This document shows positions 60,638 through 62,584 of a stretch of 62,584 nucleotides of DNA, piece by piece (position 1 is the stretch's first letter; every line of letters begins with the position of its first letter). The position numbers were made by a program, and so were the translations under genes. This DNA is from Syntrophorhabdaceae bacterium (GTDB lineage: Bacteria > Desulfobacterota > Syntrophorhabdia > Syntrophorhabdales > Syntrophorhabdaceae). Where the stretch lies: the NCBI GenBank assembly GCA_026415675.1, contig JAOAGQ010000063.1:1-62584 (forward strand), read 5' to 3'. Below the pieces are notes generated by a model, which did no database searches, was not told the origin of the DNA, and saw nothing but the letters and a program-made list of their open reading frames with translations.

Positions 60638-60844
60638 TATTTTTGTCTTTGGATGTTGTTCGTTTATAGGTGATTGAAAATCCTTGTTGGTCTTTCTTAT
60701 ATTCCTTTATTAGTTTGAAAAGTTGTGTCTTTTTGATTCCAAGAAGTGTCTGTGCGGCAAGTCTGTCTATTTCCTTATCAATGTACCGCTTCAGAATTTT
60801 TTTACCTCTTCAACAGTTAACCTTTTGTGTATTTGCTCGGCCAT
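60638..60844 (-). pseudogene. Truncated ISNCY/IS481-like transposase N-terminus
   Basis: From an ATG at 60844 with AGGAGGA before it, the frame reads MAEQIHKRLTVEEVKKF and stops. Re-reading one base in the run of seven A (minus strand, plus 60797-60803) continues as ILKRYIDKEIDRLAAQTLLG and then IKKTQLFKLIKEYKKDQQGF, which looks like the helix-turn-helix start of DDE integrase-type transposases (ISNCY/IS481-like). The A7 run could be a programmed -1 slip site or a deletion. The catalytic part is gone; the sequence breaks off at the arsR promoter. Confidence 0.7.
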
Positions 60845-60907
60845 AGTGAACATCCTCCTTTTTTAGTCATGGTGAAGGTAATAATAACCATCTTTATGGT
60901 CACAAGA

Positions 60908-60956
60908 GTTCGGTTTTAACTTTTAAATGTATCAAAATCGGTTCGGTTTTAACTTT
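60908..60956. repeat. Direct repeat, probable transposon-end remnant
   Basis: GTTCGGTTTTAACTTT occurs at 60908-60923 and exactly again at 60941-60956, 33 bases apart. It lies upstream of the transposase remnant's start, where terminal transposase-binding repeats of such elements sit. The 300-base stretch 60845-61115 otherwise holds the ribosome site of the remnant and the leader of the next gene, with TTGACA at 60981-60986 as a possible -35 lacking a good -10. Confidence 0.5.
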
Positions 60957-61115
60957 AAGATGACAAGGTTTATTTTTTTCTTGACATGATATGAGATTGT
61001 GAATTATTTGATAGTTAAATTATTGTACCATTTAATATTTAGACAGAAAGGGGGTGGAACAAAAAATTGATTACGAATTGATGATTAAAAGACTTATTGC
61101 CAAGGAGGTAGCATT

Positions 61116-62584
61116 ATGCGAAAGAATATCTTTTTGTTGTTGGCATTATTTTTTCTTGTTGCTGCCTGCGGAGGAGGGAACAGTGATTCACCTATAAATA
61201 ATTATACTCCTACTGTAGCAGTAGGGGGTACACCAACACTGGCTGCAACAGCACAGGCCGCAGCCGCTGCTCTTCCAGCTGCATTTTCCTATCCAAATAC
61301 AACAATAACATCAACCACATTTGTTGCAGATTCATCAGTAAATGTAACAGGTATTGGCCCTATGCCTGAGCACGTGGTTGTTAAAGGTTTCATGAATCCA
61401 CGCGTAAGCCCGGTAGATGGAAAAAATTATGCAATAGGTTTTGAGATGCGCTTACCAACTAACTGGAATGGTAGATTTTTTTACCAAGCAAATGGAGGTT
61501 TAGATGGTAGTGTTGTTACTGCCTATGGTGGTATAGGTGGAGGCGGACCTACATCAAATGCCTTAAAAAAAGGGTTTGCAGTAATAAGCTCTGATGCAGG
61601 ACATACAGCGGAGGCAACTACTATTGGTGGTGGTGTATTTGGGTTAGACCCGCAAGCACGCATTGATTATGGATATAATGCTGTAGCCCAGCTAACACCA
61701 ATGGCGAAAAATCTAATAAAAACCTATTATGGAAAATTTCCTGATAAATCTTATCTTGGCGGTTGTTCCAACGGTGGTAGACATGCTATGGTAGCTGCTT
61801 CAAGGTATGCTGACATGTATGATGGAATATTGGCGGGGGATCCAGGTATCAATCTGCCTCAGGCTGCTATAGCTCAACTTTGGGGGGCTCAACAGTTTGC
61901 AACAATATCAGATGTTAGTGCAAACACAGGAAGGCCCGATATTAATACAAGTTTTACAGCCACGGAACTTGCTCTTGTCTCAGATGCAATTATAGCAAAA
62001 TGTGATACCCTTGATGGGGTAAAAGATGGTATGGTTACTGACTGGGTTAAATGTCAGGATACTTTTGATCTCTATTCAGATGTGCCTACCTGTGCAGGCG
62101 CAAGAAATGGCACCTGTTTGACCATAGGACAAAAAGCTGTGCTTACCTCGGTTCATGCTGGTATAAGAAATAGTAAAGGTACCCCCTTATACATTAATTT
62201 TCCATGGGACCCCGGCATCAGATCTTCTGGTTGGCGATCATGGAAATTCTCTGCCTCCATAACAAACCGCGACCCCCTAGCCGTAGCATTTGTTTTTACT
62301 GTGCCACCTCAGGACCCTACGATTCTTAATGGTACGGGTAACACTTTACTTGATTATGCTCTTAATTGGTCAGGAACAGGCTTTGATGTTGATAGAGATG
62401 CTCCTAAAATATATGCTACAAATGCTACTTATACAGAATCAGCAATGTCATTTATGACCCCACCTGATCCTTTGATGAAAAAATTACCACATACTCACAC
62501 AAAACTCATTGTGTATCACGGCACTGGAGACCCTGTTTTTTCTGTTGCAGATACTGTTAAATGGTATGATACATTCCTTGCATA
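61116..62584 (+). CDS. Tannase/feruloyl esterase-family lipoprotein (3' end cut off)
   Basis: At least 489 codons stay open to the window edge. The ATG follows AAGGAGG. A lipoprotein signal ends in LVAAC with Cys18 followed by GGG, so the protein is exported and lipid-anchored. The body matches the tannase/feruloyl esterase family (PF07519): KGFAVISSDAGH, YLGGCSNGGRHAM with the nucleophile Ser218, YDGILAGDPG, CDTLDGVKDGMV (a calcium-loop-like stretch) and HGTGDPVFS with the acid Asp. The catalytic His should lie past the window end. Codon use (more GCT, GCA, CGC, TTA, fewer ATA and AGG) differs from the rest of the window, suggesting acquisition. Substrate: an aromatic or hydroxyalkanoate ester, undetermined. 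Confidence 0.85.
   Translation, partial: MRKNIFLLLALFFLVAACGGGNSDSPINNYTPTVAVGGTPTLAATAQAAAAALPAAFSYPNTTITSTTFVADSSVNVTGIGPMPEHVVVKGFMNPRVSPVDGKNYAIGFEMRLPTNWNGRFFYQANGGLDGSVVTAYGGIGGGGPTSNALKKGFAVISSDAGHTAEATTIGGGVFGLDPQARIDYGYNAVAQLTPMAKNLIKTYYGKFPDKSYLGGCSNGGRHAMVAASRYADMYDGILAGDPGINLPQAAIAQLWGAQQFATISDVSANTGRPDINTSFTATELALVSDAIIAKCDTLDGVKDGMVTDWVKCQDTFDLYSDVPTCAGARNGTCLTIGQKAVLTSVHAGIRNSKGTPLYINFPWDPGIRSSGWRSWKFSASITNRDPLAVAFVFTVPPQDPTILNGTGNTLLDYALNWSGTGFDVDRDAPKIYATNATYTESAMSFMTPPDPLMKKLPHTHTKLIVYHGTGDPVFSVADTVKWYDTFLA

Overview
The window (about 62.6 kb, moderately AT-rich, dense, no rRNA or tRNA seen) looks like a chromosomal piece of a Gram-negative, anaerobic, sulfite/sulfate-reducing bacterium of the Desulfobacterota (former Deltaproteobacteria) or Nitrospirota type. 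The reasons are a reductive-type dsrA-dsrB-dsrD set with dsrN, dsrC, dsrM and dsrK, an Mla/MCE outer-membrane lipid transport operon (so there is an outer membrane), LarB/LarC, several Fe-S proteins, and a uniform preference for ATA, AGG and GGG codons with many TTG starts. I cannot name the species.

Layout. 1-1000: wreck of an IS256/Mutator-type transposase. 1008-6757 (minus): rod-shape operon mreB-mreC-mreD-mrdA-rodA plus an RsbW-like anti-sigma kinase. 6848-10060 (plus): PpiD-like periplasmic chaperone, tsaD, rsmA. 10043-17998 (minus): rubredoxin-like protein, addA, addB and an ArnT-like glycosyltransferase, tightly overlapping; addA has no ordinary start codon in front of its Walker A motif. 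18167-22132 (plus): mlaE-mlaF-mlaD-mlaC-mlaA; MlaF carries a C-terminal degenerate GGDEF domain. 22129-24237: QueG-like Fe-S protein and an unrecognised protein. 24258-27695: a divergent c-di-GMP pair, PAS-PAS-GGDEF cyclase and REC-GAF-PAS-HD-GYP phosphodiesterase. 27708-29639: GNAT-like protein plus radical SAM/SPASM protein. 29680-31212 (minus): YeiH-family putative sulfate exporter with an unusual N-terminal extension.

31364-40524 (plus) is the core of interest: an IscU-like scaffold with a zinc ribbon, a NifS/IscS homologue whose PLP-binding lysine is replaced by glutamine, then dsrA-dsrB-dsrD-dsrN, a YHS-domain protein, dsrC, dsrM, dsrK and a DsrE/YedF-like protein. This suggests a sulfidic cell in which a cofactor-less NifS may serve Fe-S assembly using sulfide, feeding the Fe-S-rich Dsr enzymes. 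DsrAB would reduce sulfite, DsrC carry the trisulfide, and DsrMK couple its reduction to menaquinol; dsrJOP are absent here.

40538-47368: Kup potassium transporter (minus), a DUF488 protein, an EF-G2-like GTPase, dtd and a second ArnT-like glycosyltransferase. 47431-53877 (minus): a 2148-residue secreted beta-helix protein. 54115-59498 (plus): a methyltransferase, then trmD-SPOUT methyltransferase-rplS-rnhB-yraN-larB-larC, mostly overlapping. 59482-60574 (minus): ArsR regulator and NapH-like membrane ferredoxin. 60638-60960: a second transposase wreck with terminal-like repeats. 61116-end: a tannase/feruloyl-esterase-family lipoprotein with different codon use, cut off by the window edge.
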